A DNA stretch of 64,000 bases, taken from NCBI GenBank assembly GCA_963513935.1, contig OY740769.1, positions 109,223,762 through 109,287,761 on the forward strand, written 5' to 3'. The position numbers and the translations under genes are program-made. Source of the DNA: Aphrophora alni. Its lineage: Eukaryota; Arthropoda; Insecta; Hemiptera; Aphrophoridae. The notes under the pieces are model-generated. The model ran no database searches, was not told the DNA's origin, and was given only the letters and a program-made list of their open reading frames with translations. Below are positions 1 to 13,125 of the stretch, in pieces. Every line of letters begins with the position of its first letter. The first letter of the stretch is position 1.

Positions 1-2745
1 TTAACAATTTTAATATAACAATTGCACAACATAACAATTTTAATATTATTTATCATTCACAAAACCTCAATCAAGTTTAGTTTGAACTTATACGACTTTT
101 AATCGAACAACGATATAAGAAATCGTATTAGTGAGGTGTATTAAGTAAATTGGTAGTACTAAAATGTCGAACTTGTTTATAGGCACACACGGACGGACAA
201 CAGGAAATTTTTTTCTTGGAAAATAAGAAAAATTCGATATAATTATTATGATTTTAGACAATCTTTCCTGATGTAATAAACCGTTTTGAGACACGATGGG
301 AAAATCATTGTGCTTTCAGGAGCACTATGCATCTATCCTTCATTACAATTCATCCATCTCTCTACGTATATATATATATATATATATAATGGTTTCAAAA
401 TGGAACTTAAAAATAAATAAATGTCTTTATTAAATGTTTCTCGTTGTAAAAAATAGAAAGAAAAACTTATCAAAAGAAAATATGAAACGTAATGCTAATT
501 GCAATAGTGTGCAACGTTTGCAGGAAAGGTTAAGAGATTTATCCTGACAGTTTCGATCACTTTGTCAACCAGCAAAGCAGATGACAGATTGTACGTAATA
601 AAAACATAGATATATTTTCATAATGAAGAGTACCTATATAATCCATAGATTTATGCGAAGTATAAAATAATATGTTGACACTTTTATTAATAGAAGGTTA
701 TCACATTGATAGCACAGGAATTTACGCTTAAATCTAGCCTGATAAAAGTCTCGTCTGAACGAAAAAAGATTCCATAAAATGTACGTTAAATGACATCGAA
801 AGCTCCAATGTTCAGATTTACCTACAAATCAACAATTACATTAAAAAGTTTAAACAATTGAGAGAATGGTTAATAGGGGATTTTTTAGTTGATATAAAGG
901 TTTTAACATAATTTAACAAATGCCTAAAAAATCAATGAAAATAACTTTTTGTAACGAGGAAAGCGAATGGTTGATTAGTAATGTACATCATCATGGTTGG
1001 TGTGAAAGTGGGTGGAGGGTGGAGTGTGGGAAAGCCACTTGTTGCACTCTATAAATCTAGACAAGAGGCAGGGAGGAATATCCTATCAAGCAGACAAGTG
1101 TGGTATAAACGATGACTTTCTAACAAGTATATTGGTACAACTTCTTTTCGTCAATTTGTTAAGACTATATTCGTTAAAAAACTATAGAGAACAGTGTTAA
1201 TATCAACTCTTCATCTTCGAGAGTTTTTAAAGAAACATTTTAAAAAGATATTATTAAAATATTTTTCCTCGTATTTATTTGTTTTACTCTACACAGTTGA
1301 CTTTTTTCGTAGTTAAAAAAAAAACTTTTTTTTTTAATTCGAAGAACTTAAAAGAAAATTATACAAAATAATTAAATTTTGTTGATATTTTGAAAAGCTA
1401 AAATTTTGATAGACTCGAGAATAGCGTCAAAACTCTACAATAATTCAGGCAGCATTGTTTGTCAAGGGTACATCAATACTTATGAGGTCTGTAATAGATG
1501 ACTACATTTTTCAATCTACCTCAGTAGAGTTTTAATAAAATCGTTAAAAAACGATAAAATTTATCTCAATAGATCGTAATTTTGATTTAAATATAAAACA
1601 TTTTCCAATCTGATTTATATGATTGAATGCCTTTTAAAGAAGAGTTGACGATTTATGTCAGTATGAAAATCAGTCTAAAGAAATACCCATTTTTGAATAT
1701 TACAAGTGAAAAGTTAAAATCTGGCTCCATAATCAAGATATACAAATCACTACCCCGAGGTTTGGGGTAAGATACAAGATACTATCGTACTTGCTCATAG
1801 AATAACCTGAGTAGATGACATTGATAATCGGAAATGCATTTAGGAGTTTAAAATAAATTAGTCGAGTTAGAATCTTAAGTTTGTTGACATTTAAGACTGT
1901 TCAATCACAACAGACTTCGTACCGCTGCTGATTCCTAATGAATAACATTTTCTTTAAGATATTTACAATTTAAATTAGAAAGTCAAATTTAATTAAAAAG
2001 AAGATTGGAGTGCAATTAAACAAAAATACTTCAACTGTTTGACCGTTTAAATTACAAGTCGTCATTTTTTAAATGCAATTTTGGTTTATGGTACATTTAT
2101 ATTAGTGAGCAATTCATGTCCACCGTCTCATATCATGAAAAAATCTGTGGAAAATAGTTGAAAATTACTTGTCACAATCATAAATTTATACGGAATGAAA
2201 ATGATAAATTGTTTGATGTCTGTAATTGCGCCTCTTTCGTTTCATATGGAGTTCCCACTTGTAGAAGTTTTTAGTCTACGAAGTTTAGAAAAACAAAATT
2301 GTTAAATTTTAATTTGTTGTCCTTTATTAACTTTTAATTTACCAATTTCTTCACTCACTCCTTCTCCATCCAGCCTTTCTTACCTACTTCTACAATGCAC
2401 TTAGATCCTTTTCTCGGTCAATGTCCGCAGTTTACGATGCCCAGTTTTATTTTCTACAAAGAAAAAGAGCGTTACTGTAAGAAATGTATTATTTAATTGC
2501 ATAACCTCAGAATTAAAAGAAACAAGCCAATCGCGTTAGTAGGTTTAATTTTAGTCAAATATCTGCGTACCCCTTACTATTCAAACAAAATTTACTTATT
2601 TTTGAAAGGAAAAGAAGAAAAAACTTAGTTCTACAGTAAATATGGTTCAATCGAACATTTGCCTTCATTTGTATATAGAAAATTAATACACGACGTTTCG
2701 AGAGAATAAATCAACTTTCGTTATCAAGTATGAAACTAGAACATA
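1..2745. other. AT-rich sequence without a recognisable gene
   Basis: All reading frames are short and none gives a protein family I recognise. A (TA)n run lies at 367-388 and a short G-rich patch at about 1003-1030. Nothing else stands out by eye. Confidence 0.6.
367..388. repeat. (TA)n microsatellite
   Basis: A run of 11 TA dinucleotides. Confidence 0.95.
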
Positions 2746-2756
2746 AGAGAGAGGGG

Positions 2757-2910
<154 letters not shown>

Positions 2911-3198
2911 TAATAGCCTAGAGTCATGTAGGAAACTCAAATTAAATCTATAATCTAGTAAAAAAGAAATTATACATCGCATACTGAACTAATTTTTTTG
3001 AAAACTAAAAAAAATTATTTTCATTTTGGTACGACTGCTGGTTATGCTTGGTTTACACTACTACAGTATATATATTATTTTGGAGCACACGTTTTATATT
3101 ACCAGCGTCCTTTGCTTTGAACAGTACAGTAACGGTAAAACCTTCAGCTATTTAAAGTAAAATTAAATTTTAAAACGTTATACATAACTCGTTAGGTG

Positions 3199-3294
3199 AA
3201 CTTGCAAAGGCCTTATTCATACATCATTCGGACAAGTTGCAAAGGCCTTATTTATACATCATTCGGCCAAGTTGTAAAAAACCTTATTCACAAT
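3199..3294. repeat. 35-bp tandem repeat, three copies
   Basis: The motif TTGCAAAGGCCTTATT and its flank recur with a 35-bp period starting near 3201, 3236 and 3271. The third copy is diverged (TTGTAAAAAACC). Confidence 0.8.
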
Positions 3295-3910
3295 TTTACC
3301 ACACGTTTATATTTAGGTTTTTTTTTCCTACAAGAAACAAGGCAGTAGGTGTAGCTTTTCTAACTTTTTGTAAGGTTAAGGCTAATAACGTTTTAAAACT
3401 GTAAGTTTGAATACGTGTATTTATAAGAAACATAGTAGTAGAGATAACTTGTCTGATGTTTTGTATAATTAAGTTATATAACGTATTGCAAAGGTATTTC
3501 CACAGTTACATTAAAATTTTTGTATATGAAACAATGCAGTGGGGATAAATTTTCTGACATTTCGTATGACTAAAGTTACATTACATATTAAAAAGGTGCG
3601 TTTCCACGCGTTTATTTTTTGAATAATAAACCATGCGTTAAGGGTAGTTTTAAGGTTACATTCCATATAAAATATAATGTTTCCACTCGTTTGTTTAGTT
3701 ATTAATTTTTTAATAGAAACTATGGAGTAGAAGATAACAGAAGTAAGATAGTTTTTCTGATGTATTACATTGTTAAAGTTACGCAACATATTAATAAGGT
3801 AGGTTTCTACACATTTCATTTTGTATTTTTTGTATAAAAAAGTAAAAATAGATAGATTTTCTGACGAGTTATATTATTAAAATTATGATATATCAAAAGT
3901 ATGGGTAAAA
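3290..3910. repeat. Degenerate tandem array, about six units of 80-125 bp
   Basis: A recurring pattern of CCACNCGTTT, then a TTTTGTATAAGAAAC-like stretch, then TTTTCTGATGTTTTGTAT, then AAAGTTACATAACATATTA can be followed from about 3300, 3410, 3499, 3604, 3683 and 3807. The units are diverged in both length and sequence, so the array is old. It has no coding content. Confidence 0.55.
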
Positions 3911-5055
3911 TAGATTTTTAACGGTTTTAAAACATTCATATCTAGACTTTTTATGATATCAGCTGCAATCCCTAATTTCCAATGGAAATTAGTTTACAAA
4001 TTATTCATCAGGTTATGAATTCACAATATATTAATATTTTATGAAAAGCATAGCTATATAAAGTTTTTATTGAAAACTTTGTAAATCCAAATGATGTTCT
4101 TTATTTCAATTTGACGCCCACCTTTTTCGTTATTCTCGTATATTTAATATTATCAGTTTTCAATCAATCATCTTGTTTACTACAATTTATAGCTAACAAT
4201 AATATTGTACAAGTATAACAAGAATACCCCTGTTATAAAAGAATCTGTGTTTCTTTTGTCCCTGCGTCTTTTCCCACAGAATGTTCAAACTTCATTGCAT
4301 CTGTTCAGAAAAGAAAATTTTAAAACTAAATATTCTTTCTCTTTTATTTTAGTATCTTTCTTCTCAAAGTGCGCCAGCTCTATGAATAACATGTTTGTAA
4401 ACTGAATTTTAAAGTTTTAAAATTAATGTAACAATATTTTTATGTTTTCTTTATACATGAAGGGCTAACGCTATGTTGAATCAATTGAAATGAGCAGTTT
4501 ATCCTTCAGATTACAAACAATAGATGATTAAAACAGTGTTACCTACATCATCTACTTTCGCTTTAATCCTAAATAATTATAATTAGCTGAATATGATTAA
4601 ATGTAGGCCTATGGGTTTCAGTTTAAGTTATGTGTAGGTATTAATGATAATATCGTGTAATTAATTTATTTTCTAACATAGTATAGAGATGGATAAAATT
4701 TTTTTTTTTAAATCTGTCGAGTTTTTCGCGGATAAAAAACAAAGTGGTTTAAGAGTATCTGTCTGGCGTCTTTGAAGTCCTATACTGCCTAAATGAGGAC
4801 TTATTTAAATAAAATTTGGTATATGGTCATAATTTAGTCATATCTCTGGATGCATTTTGTCGATAATTCAAATTTTTTGAAATCTGCTAAAAGACAGAAT
4901 CACAAAATTCTTATTTTCTCAAAACTGGATATAAAGATAGTTTTAAAATTACTGATAGTATTTTATAATAGAAATTAAAAACAATTACTATCAAGTAATT
5001 CTGTTAATAAAACAACAAGAAATATTTTAAAATATGTTATTTGTGTTTTCCATAT
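3911..5055. other. AT-rich sequence, nothing recognised
   Basis: No coding potential or repeat structure is visible. An open frame of 66 codons at 4205-4405 has no recognisable similarity. Confidence 0.5.
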
Positions 5056-5057
5056 AT

Positions 5058-5648
5058 ATATCAAGTCTTTCAAAACTATGCTCCAAAACACCAGCGTATG
5101 GTTCCTTGGGTCAAAATGAGTAAAAAAGTCCCTGTAAACATAAAATATGTTTCAAATGCTTAATTTTACATCTATCTGCCATTTTGTTTTTTTTTAAAAG
5201 AACATATTTTTGGAAATAAATTAGATATCGAGGCCAAATTTGGTATACATATTTTTTATGTAACCTTTTATCAATCTACCAAAAACCACGACTTTTTTGC
5301 ATGTTTTTAAAATGGTGACAGTTTAAAAATTTTGTAAAGTTAATCGTTTTTGATATATTCGACATTAAAATTTTTAAACAATCGTCATTTTTAAAACATG
5401 CAAAACAAAGTCTTGGTTTTTGCTACATTGATAAAAGGTCACATAAAAAATATGTATTTCAAATTTGGCCTCAATATCTATTTTATTTATAAAAGATAAA
5501 TTTTTTTTGTAAAAAACACATAATGGAGGACAGACGGAAAACTAAGCATTTCAGGACATAATTATGTTCATGGGAAGATTTTTATTTATTTTGATCCAAG
5601 GAACCACATGCTGGAGTTTTGGAACGTAGTTTGGAAACACTCTGTATA
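5058..5648. mobile_element. Foldback (long hairpin) element, about 590 bp
   Basis: The left half (5060-5350) pairs with the reverse complement of the right half (5355-5645) over nearly its whole length. For example, GGTTCCTTGG at 5100 mirrors CCAAGGAACC near 5600, and GAGGCCAAATTTG mirrors CAAATTTGGCCTC. The symmetry centre is near 5352. The arms look roughly 80% matched by eye. There is no coding capacity. The likely class is a foldback or MITE-type non-autonomous DNA element. Flanking TA-rich sequence prevents a clear target-duplication call. Confidence 0.8.
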
Positions 5649-5760
5649 TAAAAAAATGTTCCTCCACTGTAAACATTTTATGGGTATTTAAAAATAAAAA
5701 ATTGGATATATTAGTTTACAACTAGACCATTCAAAGAAGAAATTAATGACAATGGCATGA

Positions 5761-5804
<44 letters not shown>

Positions 5805-7080
5805 AGAAGTCCAGACGTCCTCAGAAAAATCATAGATAATGGTTTAATTTTCATGTTAAGATGTTTTACTAAAATAAGACCTAATGTTCAAAAAAATGTG
5901 TTCTGTAAATATTTCCATGCATATATGGAAGAATCCGAGTAGAATAGACAAAATGTTTTGCATGATTGTACACAATGAATTGTTCTTTTTATTAGTTGGG
6001 TCGAATATGTGTTTGTTCTTTGATTGTTGCAAGGTTATTCCTTGCAATATGTGCATGGAAGTATTCTTTGATTGTTGTGTGGTTATTTAGTTATTTTTAA
6101 TTACCTATATAGGGAATAATTTGTTAAGATGATAACAAACAATGAGGTAAAAAAATATAAGTAGAAGTTATTGGTTTTTTTAGTATTACCAATTTTAAAT
6201 TCCATGTATTAAATACTTATTATTTTAAATAAGTTAGTTCTCAAGATATTTCTGATTTGTCATAAATGCAAAAATATTAAGAATGTGTAAACATTGTTAT
6301 TAGTATGTGAATGTATGAATTTAATACTCGTATGCTTGTTGTGTTTATGTATGTATGTATGAATGATGTTTTAGGTTATATACATGTATTTAGATTGTGT
6401 AAGCATGATGTATTGTCTTTATTAAACATAAAATCGATATTACATAAGCAGATCAATACTATAGTATTGACGGTAGAGTCCATACTTTTTCATGCAGGGC
6501 GGAAAATAAATTTAGATTTATGCTTTTATGTACGTATGTGTTTAAGATAGAGATATAGTGTAGAAAGAGTAAAAAAAGGGCGTTTGGGTTCATCCTGTAG
6601 TAAGGATAACATAGAATCAACTGTGTTAGAGTTAAATCAATGTTCGTCTCTTTGTAAATATATGTGTATGTGTGCAATGGCGCATGGGGGAGTGGAGTTA
6701 ATTTTCTCTATTTTTTGTTTTTGTTAGCTCGCATACACATATTAATGTATAAGTGTTCTGCTGTGCACAAATATATTCCCCACAGCCAGTTAAAGGTACT
6801 TTGTTTTTATTTTTTAGTTGATATTATTTAAAATTATATACAATTATTTCAAAATTGTTTCCTGTTGGAATTTTTTACCATTTGTGGGTGTGTTGATTTT
6901 GAGAATGTATAATAAAATATTTCTTTTAAATTGAGTTAATTTTGTATTCATTCCATTAGAAGTTGATACTTTCTTATACAGTTAATGTATTTTTTTTTAT
7001 ATATTGTATAATTTATTGGGAAGTTTTAAAGTATATTTTACACTGTGAAGAATAATAAATAAAATAAATATGTGTGTGTA
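5649..7080. other. AT-rich sequence with an (AT)n microsatellite
   Basis: (AT)n runs from 5764 to 5801. The rest has many short frames, for example 6311-6550, without recognisable similarity. I see no gene. Confidence 0.5.
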
Positions 7081-7340
7081 TTTATTTAGGGAATAGGACA
7101 TGATAAGACCAAATAGAAAAATCGAAGGAATCCCCAGATGAAAAGAAATTGTAAGAATCATCAAGCCTCAGCGGCTGTGATATGGAACCGACGAGTGAAG
7201 AATGGAAGCTATTTTACGAAGGAAGAAACATGGAAGGCTGATGAAGGTGGATAAAAGAAGACATGGGAGAGGTTTGAAGGATTGTGCTGGTCGGTGGGTA
7301 GTGGGGAAGAGGGTGCAGAACAGAGAGTAATAGAGAAGAG
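7081..7340. other. Purine-rich, G-rich segment of unknown nature
   Basis: The composition differs sharply from the flanks, with many GAAG, GGAAG and GGTGG runs on the + strand and a lower AT content. No protein match is recognised in any frame. It may be a relic of a mobile element, but the sequence does not prove that. Confidence 0.35.
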
Positions 7341-7499
7341 GTGTAGTGATGGAGGTTAAAGCTCACCCCGGGTTGTTGAGTTTGAAGATCTCGAGTCGAA
7401 GTCTCACTAAACGAGTAACAGTTAAATAGTCAATAGAACAGGAACTATTTTCTCTTCACACAAATACAAGGAAAAAGAAAGACGGAGGTATTTTCAAGC

Positions 7500-7705
7500 A
7501 TATCATAACCATTCAGTTTAATGAGAAACACTCTTGGAAACTTTGCACTCAAATGAAATTAAAACATGATTTTTCACAATAAATACTTTAGTTAATTCAA
7601 TGACTAAGTGATCATCTTGAGCTATGTATACACAAACCCTCATGTCACATTGAACTGTAACCATAACAATTGTATTTTTTAAATACCCTATATAATTAAA
7701 TTGCA
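7500..7705 (-). mobile_element. Penelope-tail-like fragment (diverged)
   Basis: Read on the minus strand, the stretch GGTTTGTGTATACAT followed by AAGATGATCACTTAGTCATTGAA closely resembles the tails at 53,220-53,340 and 60,960-61,100. This copy is decayed: the hammerhead-like core CTGAGGA reads CTCAAGA at 7592-7622. The assignment to Penelope-type tails is an inference from the shared core motif. Confidence 0.5.
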
Positions 7706-8875
7706 CTATTTTAAAGGTTAAGAGTCAATTCAACTCTCCTCTTTTTACAAAATCCTGACACATTTCGATTATATCATAAACTTATTTGTGAAATCGTTTT
7801 AAGTAATGGTGTAACCTTCTTATTTGTCTTCTGTTTTTCATATTAGGAAGTACGTAATATCACATTGTTGTAGTGTGTTAAATTATGCTAAGCCATATAA
7901 TAAAATTAAAATCTCATCGAGATTGTAACACATTAGGTTGCACACACCACTCTTGTCAACTGTTATGAAATAGTTGTTTACAAAACTTAATGTAAAGTTT
8001 GATCAATAATAATAAATCATTTGGTTGCAATAAAATGGAATGTGAAAGCAGTAAAACCAGAGATAATGGTGTTTAATATAAATAGGATGTCAACTCCGCA
8101 GGGACACTCGACTGTTTGAAGCAGAGCAACACTTCTTTGATTCACTTACTTCAGACTTTTAAAAGTTAACCGCTCTTCAAGTGTCATAAACTTAGTTTAC
8201 ACAAAACCTTTCACCAAGATTTTATTTCAAACTTTTTTGTTTATACTGAAACATTGTCTTTTATGTTGCAGACAGGTAGTTTACAACTTACGTTGTGCAA
8301 ATTGACTCCTTTTTCTCTGGAATTAATAACAAGCTGGGGAATTTAATGAAATCATTACGTGACTTCATTCTGAAGAACACTTTGTAGTCTTGATGTTATA
8401 GACTAAAGGAAATCCCTACCACACTTTGTGTGCCAAACCCTTTACTTATTACGATCGCAGGAGAGGAAAATTTACTTATATACTTTGTCAAGTTCAGGTT
8501 GGCGGGTGGACCCGGGACTACCTGAGACCACCCCTATAATCCCTCGCCGCGTCCGCCTGAGCTGTACGCTTCCTAGGCGATGAGTCACCTACTGGCTGTG
8601 TTTATACAAAGGTACACTTTCTTAACAGAATAATAATTTAACATGTTTAAAAGTATATTTGAAATCTAATAAAAAAGTTATGAAAAATGATAGCAAACTC
8701 GACCTAGGTATTAGAACATTTAATACGAACTTTATTAAGAATTGTTTACATTGTGACTGCGACTTTTTATTTAGACAATTTAGAAGGCAAGTTTTAATGT
8801 TTTTAATGTTCCAATCAATTATTTTATTTCAGTTTATAGTAGTACATTAATAAATTGAACAAAATGTCTCACAAT
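7706..8875. other. AT-rich sequence with one GC-rich island
   Basis: A GC-rich patch at about 8497-8595 (GGCGGGTGGACCCGGGACTACC and following) stands out in very AT-rich surroundings. It is not coding in any recognisable way and may be a small inserted element. The rest is featureless. Confidence 0.4.
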
Positions 8876-8882
8876 GGTTAAA

Positions 8883-10345
8883 TTGTTTAAATATTATGAA
8901 GTCTCATGGTAAAATAAACAAATTGGAAGTATCTACGTCACTTTAGGTTACAGAGAATCAATTTTAAATATTTTGAAGTCTCATAGTAAAATAAACAAAT
9001 TGGAAGTATCTACGTCACTTTAGGTTACAGAGAATCAATTTTAAATATTTTGAAGTCTCATAGTAAAATAAACAAATTTGAATTATCTACGTCACTTTAG
9101 GTTACAGAGAATCAATTTTAAATATTTTGAAGTCTCATGGTAAAATAAACAAATTGGAAGTATCTACGTCACTTTAGGTTACAGAGAATCAATTTTAAAT
9201 ATTTTGAAGTCTCATGGTAAAATAAACAAATTGGAAGTATCTACGTCACTTTAGGTTACAGAGAATCAATTTTAAATATTTTGAAGTCTCATGGTAAAAT
9301 AAACAAATTGGAAGTATCTACGTCACTTTAGGTTACAGAGAATCAATTTTAAATATTTTGAAGTCTCATAGTAAAATAAACAAATTGGAAGTATCTACGT
9401 CACTTTAGGTTACAGAGAATCAATTTTAAATATTTTGAAGTCTCATAGTAAAATAAACAAATTGGAAGTATCTACGTCACTTTAGGTTACAGAGAATCAA
9501 TTTTAAATATTTGGAAGTCTCATGGTAAAATAAACAAATTGGAAGTATCTACGTCACTTTAGGTTACAGAGAATCAATTTTAAATATTTTGAAGTCTCAT
9601 AGTAAAATAAACAAATTTGAAGTATCTACGTCACTTTAGGTTACAGAGAATCAATTTTAAATATTTTGAAGTCTTATGGTAAAATAAACAAATTGGAAGT
9701 ATCTACGTCACTTTAGGTTACAGAGAATCAATTTTAAATATTTGGAAGTCTCATAGTAAAATAAACAAATTGGAAGTATCTACGTCACTTTAGGTTACAG
9801 AGATTCAATTTTAAATATTTTGAAGTCTCATGGTAAAATAAACAAATTGGAAGTATCTACGTCACTTTAGGTTACAGAGAATCAATTTTAAATATTTTGA
9901 AGTCTCATAGTAAAATAAACAAATTTGAAGTATCTACGTCATTTTAGGTTACAGAGAATCAATTTTAAATATTTTGAAGCCTCATGATAAAATAAACAAA
10001 TTTGAAGTATCTACGTCACTTTAGGTTACAGAGAATCAATTTTAAATATTTTGAAGTCTCATGGTAAAATTAACAAATTTGAAGTATCTACGTCACTTTA
10101 GGTTACAGAGAATCAATTTTAAATATTTTGAAGTCTCATGGTAAAATTAACAAATTTGAAGTATCTACGTCACTTTAGGTTACAGAGAATCAATTTTAAA
10201 TATTTTGAAGCCTCATGATAAAATAAACAAATTTGAAGTATCTACGTCACTTTAGGTTACAGAGAATCAATTTTAAATATTTTGAAGTCTCATGGTAAAA
10301 TTAACAAATTTGAAGTATCTACGTCACTTTAGGTTACAGAGAATC
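8883..10345. repeat. 77-bp satellite array, 19 copies
   Basis: The landmark CTTTAGGTTACAGAGAATC recurs exactly every 77 bp from 8959 (end of copy 1) to 10,345 (end of copy 19). Copies differ by single substitutions at a few fixed sites: TTGGAAG or TTTGAAG, CATGG or CATAG, AAATAAAC or AAATTAAC. The first copy is the most diverged at its left edge. The last five copies show a mixed higher-order pattern (variants A, B, B, A, B), which points to local multi-unit duplication. Every unit holds TACGTCAC, but there is no sign that this acts as a regulatory site. Confidence 0.97.
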
Positions 10346-10430
10346 AAAAGATATTTAGGTTCTGTCGTCTAGAGTCTAGATAAACACTATTTATAGAGAC
10401 CTTAGTATTTAATAGCATATAACACACGAG

Positions 10431-10460
10431 AGCACACACACACGCACGCACACACACGCG

Positions 10461-10500
<40 letters not shown>
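10431..10500. repeat. (CA)n/(CG)n compound microsatellite
   Basis: A CA-rich run is interrupted by a (CG)n stretch at about 10,457-10,469. It sits just beyond the satellite array. The alternating purine-pyrimidine sequence can adopt Z-DNA. Confidence 0.95.
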
Positions 10501-10502
<2 letters not shown>

Positions 10503-10859
10503 TCCCCTTTATTTAGGAAGACTTCTTGGTAGTAGTCTACAAATATGATCGAACTATGTTTGATTTTGTTTGGTACCCAAGAAATAAAACAATTCTGATT
10601 TTTAGACATCAACTCTAACGATTCTGTTGAAATGTTATCAAATTTAGTACTTAGCGTCTTAAAAATATAATAATATAACGTATTGGTAAAAATATCGTTG
10701 ACAAATCTAAGTAGGATGCAAATTTATATTAGTGTTATTTGTGATAACCTTGTTTAATCTTCATATGAAAATGTGCAAAGTCTATTGGAGCCTTGTAAAC
10801 GAAGTGAGCATAGCGAGTGGAGGGTATATTAAAATATGAAGAAGTATAGGCTACATTCT

Positions 10860-11175
10860 TGGTTCCTTTTAGAACCAAATAACTGGAAAAATGAAACTAG
10901 TGGAGATACATAAATATACCTGTCCACATAGAGTAATGTATGATGAGACGGCCAATCTTGGCCAATGATATCCTGTTTTAACATAGAGCTGATTATAGGT
11001 CCACGTGACATTTGTTGCTCTTTTGACAGCTCTATTCAACTGAGCAATCCAAAGAATTTTCTGATCCAAAATCAGACCCAAATACTTCACCTTCTACAAA
11101 GTGAAAGCCACCCGATGTTGATTTCTTCTTCTGGTGGAGAAAACAACATTTGTTAGATCCGGGTTAGGAAGAATA
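10860..11175 (-). pseudogene. Non-LTR retrotransposon reverse-transcriptase fragment
   Basis: On the minus strand the frame reads PDLTNVVFSTRRRNQ, then a stop, then KVKYLGLILDQKI, then QLNRAVKRATNVTW. This is the typical C-terminal part of the reverse-transcriptase domain of jockey/CR1-type non-LTR elements, where VKYLGxxLD is a hallmark. The piece is about 100 codons, has an internal stop, and loses the frame near 10,870. The catalytic YADD region and the endonuclease are absent. It is a dead 5'-truncated fragment and the exact clade cannot be told. Confidence 0.75.
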
Positions 11176-12945
11176 ACTCCGGGTCTGCATCTAATCCAAA
11201 CTACACACAGAGAATACTTTTCAAATAGAAGTGCCAACGTTTTTCTGCTATTTAATATATTACGCTACGCACCATCTTCTGTCTTCAGTAGGGCCAAAAT
11301 TCTGCTTAATTTGTTTTTAGAACCTTTTGAAACTTTACAGTCATAAACGTTTTATTTTTTGTCTTCAGAGAAGAATCTCCATGTCCTCCTCTTATATATT
11401 TAACCTCTTTGTTAATAATGAGTTATGGAATATAATATACCCTACACATTTATGGGGCATTGACTCGTTGAAGAGTCTTCTAGCTTACTTCCTCTTTTAA
11501 CTAAGTGTCGTATTCCACCACGACACCTCTCTCGAAATTTCTATTTTTTAATTTTTTTTGACGAGACGTCAGAGCTCAATTCAAGACATAATAGCCGACT
11601 AAAGTCATTTACTGAATGTATTGTTAAGACCTGTAAAAATATTCTTGGTTCCAAATTTATGAAATTTTCTATTAATGGTCTGATTTAAGTTTACAATATT
11701 TACAAGCGCTTAGGCCTACTTCCAAAATAGCACGGTGTCGAATCTGCAATGGAAAGAGTCATTACGACCTCATAGTAAGGTCTCGGAAGCCTTTTAAAAC
11801 GTAGGGCTATCAGATTCTCTCAAAGTCCAAATTTACTTCAAAATAATGAATTTAACTGAGTAATAGAATTTGATGAAACTTATATTGTTTATGTTTTAAA
11901 ATGCGATGAATTCGAATTTAACATAGGATACGGTAATTCAAATCATTTTACAATATTTATTCTTTTTATTTCAATTGTTACATCAATAAGTGCATAATAT
12001 ATAAAAGAGACGACAATAACAGATGTTTCAGTATATTAATCAGTACCCAAATTATTAAAGTATTAATTTTCATATTTTTGACAACATCACTATTTACATA
12101 TTTATTTTATATTGCACTTGTGTATTCGTATATATCTATGTTGTTTGGTCGAGAGGAAGACAAATACGTGAAATGAATGAAGTAAACATTTTTTCTTATG
12201 AAATATTTTTTATTGTTTTTTTTCTTTTTATAACTTTCACCCACAAAATAACCCCAGCACGTCACATTTCATGTCCACTCGCTAAAATGTGTAAAGACGG
12301 ATTTATCTTTGTGAAGATGGTTAACCTGAATTAAATTACCTTCGCATTACACAAAAAAACTTTAGGTGAAGTTCGTTTTCTATTTATTTTTTTCGACTTT
12401 CCAAGTTTGCTCTTAAAAGTACTGCAAATATTGAACTACGTGGATTGTTTAAATTATGATCAAAGTTTTTGTTTGATTTAAAGGGAGAAATCTTCCTTTC
12501 ATTAACTTTTACTTGGGAGTTTTCTTCCGCTTAATAAACAACTGTTAAGTTTAATGTTTGCCAAGATATTTTTATTGCTCGATTAAAAATTAGTATTTTT
12601 GATATCATATAGAACTTAAGGTCGCTAAGTTAAATTTTTGAAATAAATTTAAAATTATAAATATAGTTATAGATACCGTGTAATGTAAATATTGTCTTGT
12701 AATACTTACAATACTGTACGATTTTCCAGGATATTGAATTATATTGATCTTCATACATAATGATTGTAGAAATAAGTTATTGTAACCTATGAGTTTCTAG
12801 AAACTTTAATCTTAAGAGAATATGAGAAAGTTATTGATACAATTCTAGAATATTATTCAAAATATTAATTCATCTATCTATCTGTATTTTTCGTTTATTT
12901 TAACGCCACTTCGGGGCTAACTTATTATGACAATACCGAAGCATC
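11176..12945. other. AT-rich sequence, nothing recognised
   Basis: No supported coding region, clear repeat or RNA gene. It may include further decayed parts of the neighbouring retrotransposon. Confidence 0.45.
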
Positions 12946-12949
12946 CTAG

Positions 12950-13125
12950 CTGGATTTACATCGTTCTTCATCTAGTCTTGAAATAGATCCTCTCTTTCAT
13001 CTTTCCTATCAGGTCTCTCTTAACCAACTCTTGTTCTCTTCCGACGATACACAAGGGTGAGGGTTTGCTAGGGTTTCTATTTTATTCTCTTTTTAAGGGG
13101 ATGATTACGAGAGGTTTTTAGCCTA
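12950..13125 (+). repeat. Dispersed repeat family, copy A
   Basis: It shares an ordered set of blocks with copies at 17,250, 20,327 and 28,300 (minus): AGCTGGATTTA, CTCTCTTTCATCTTTCCTATCA, GGTCTCTCTTAACCAACTCTTGTTCT, then TCTATTTTATTCTCTTTTTAAGGGGATGA. It has no coding capacity and no obvious tRNA head. It is probably a short non-autonomous element (SINE or MITE). Confidence 0.65.

Noticed and set aside
8930..10330. TACGTCAC in each satellite unit as a CREB-type regulatory site
   Set aside because: It is simply part of the repeat unit; nothing links it to a promoter.
8883..10345. Regular array resembling a CRISPR
   Set aside because: Units are contiguous without unique spacers and the DNA is eukaryotic.
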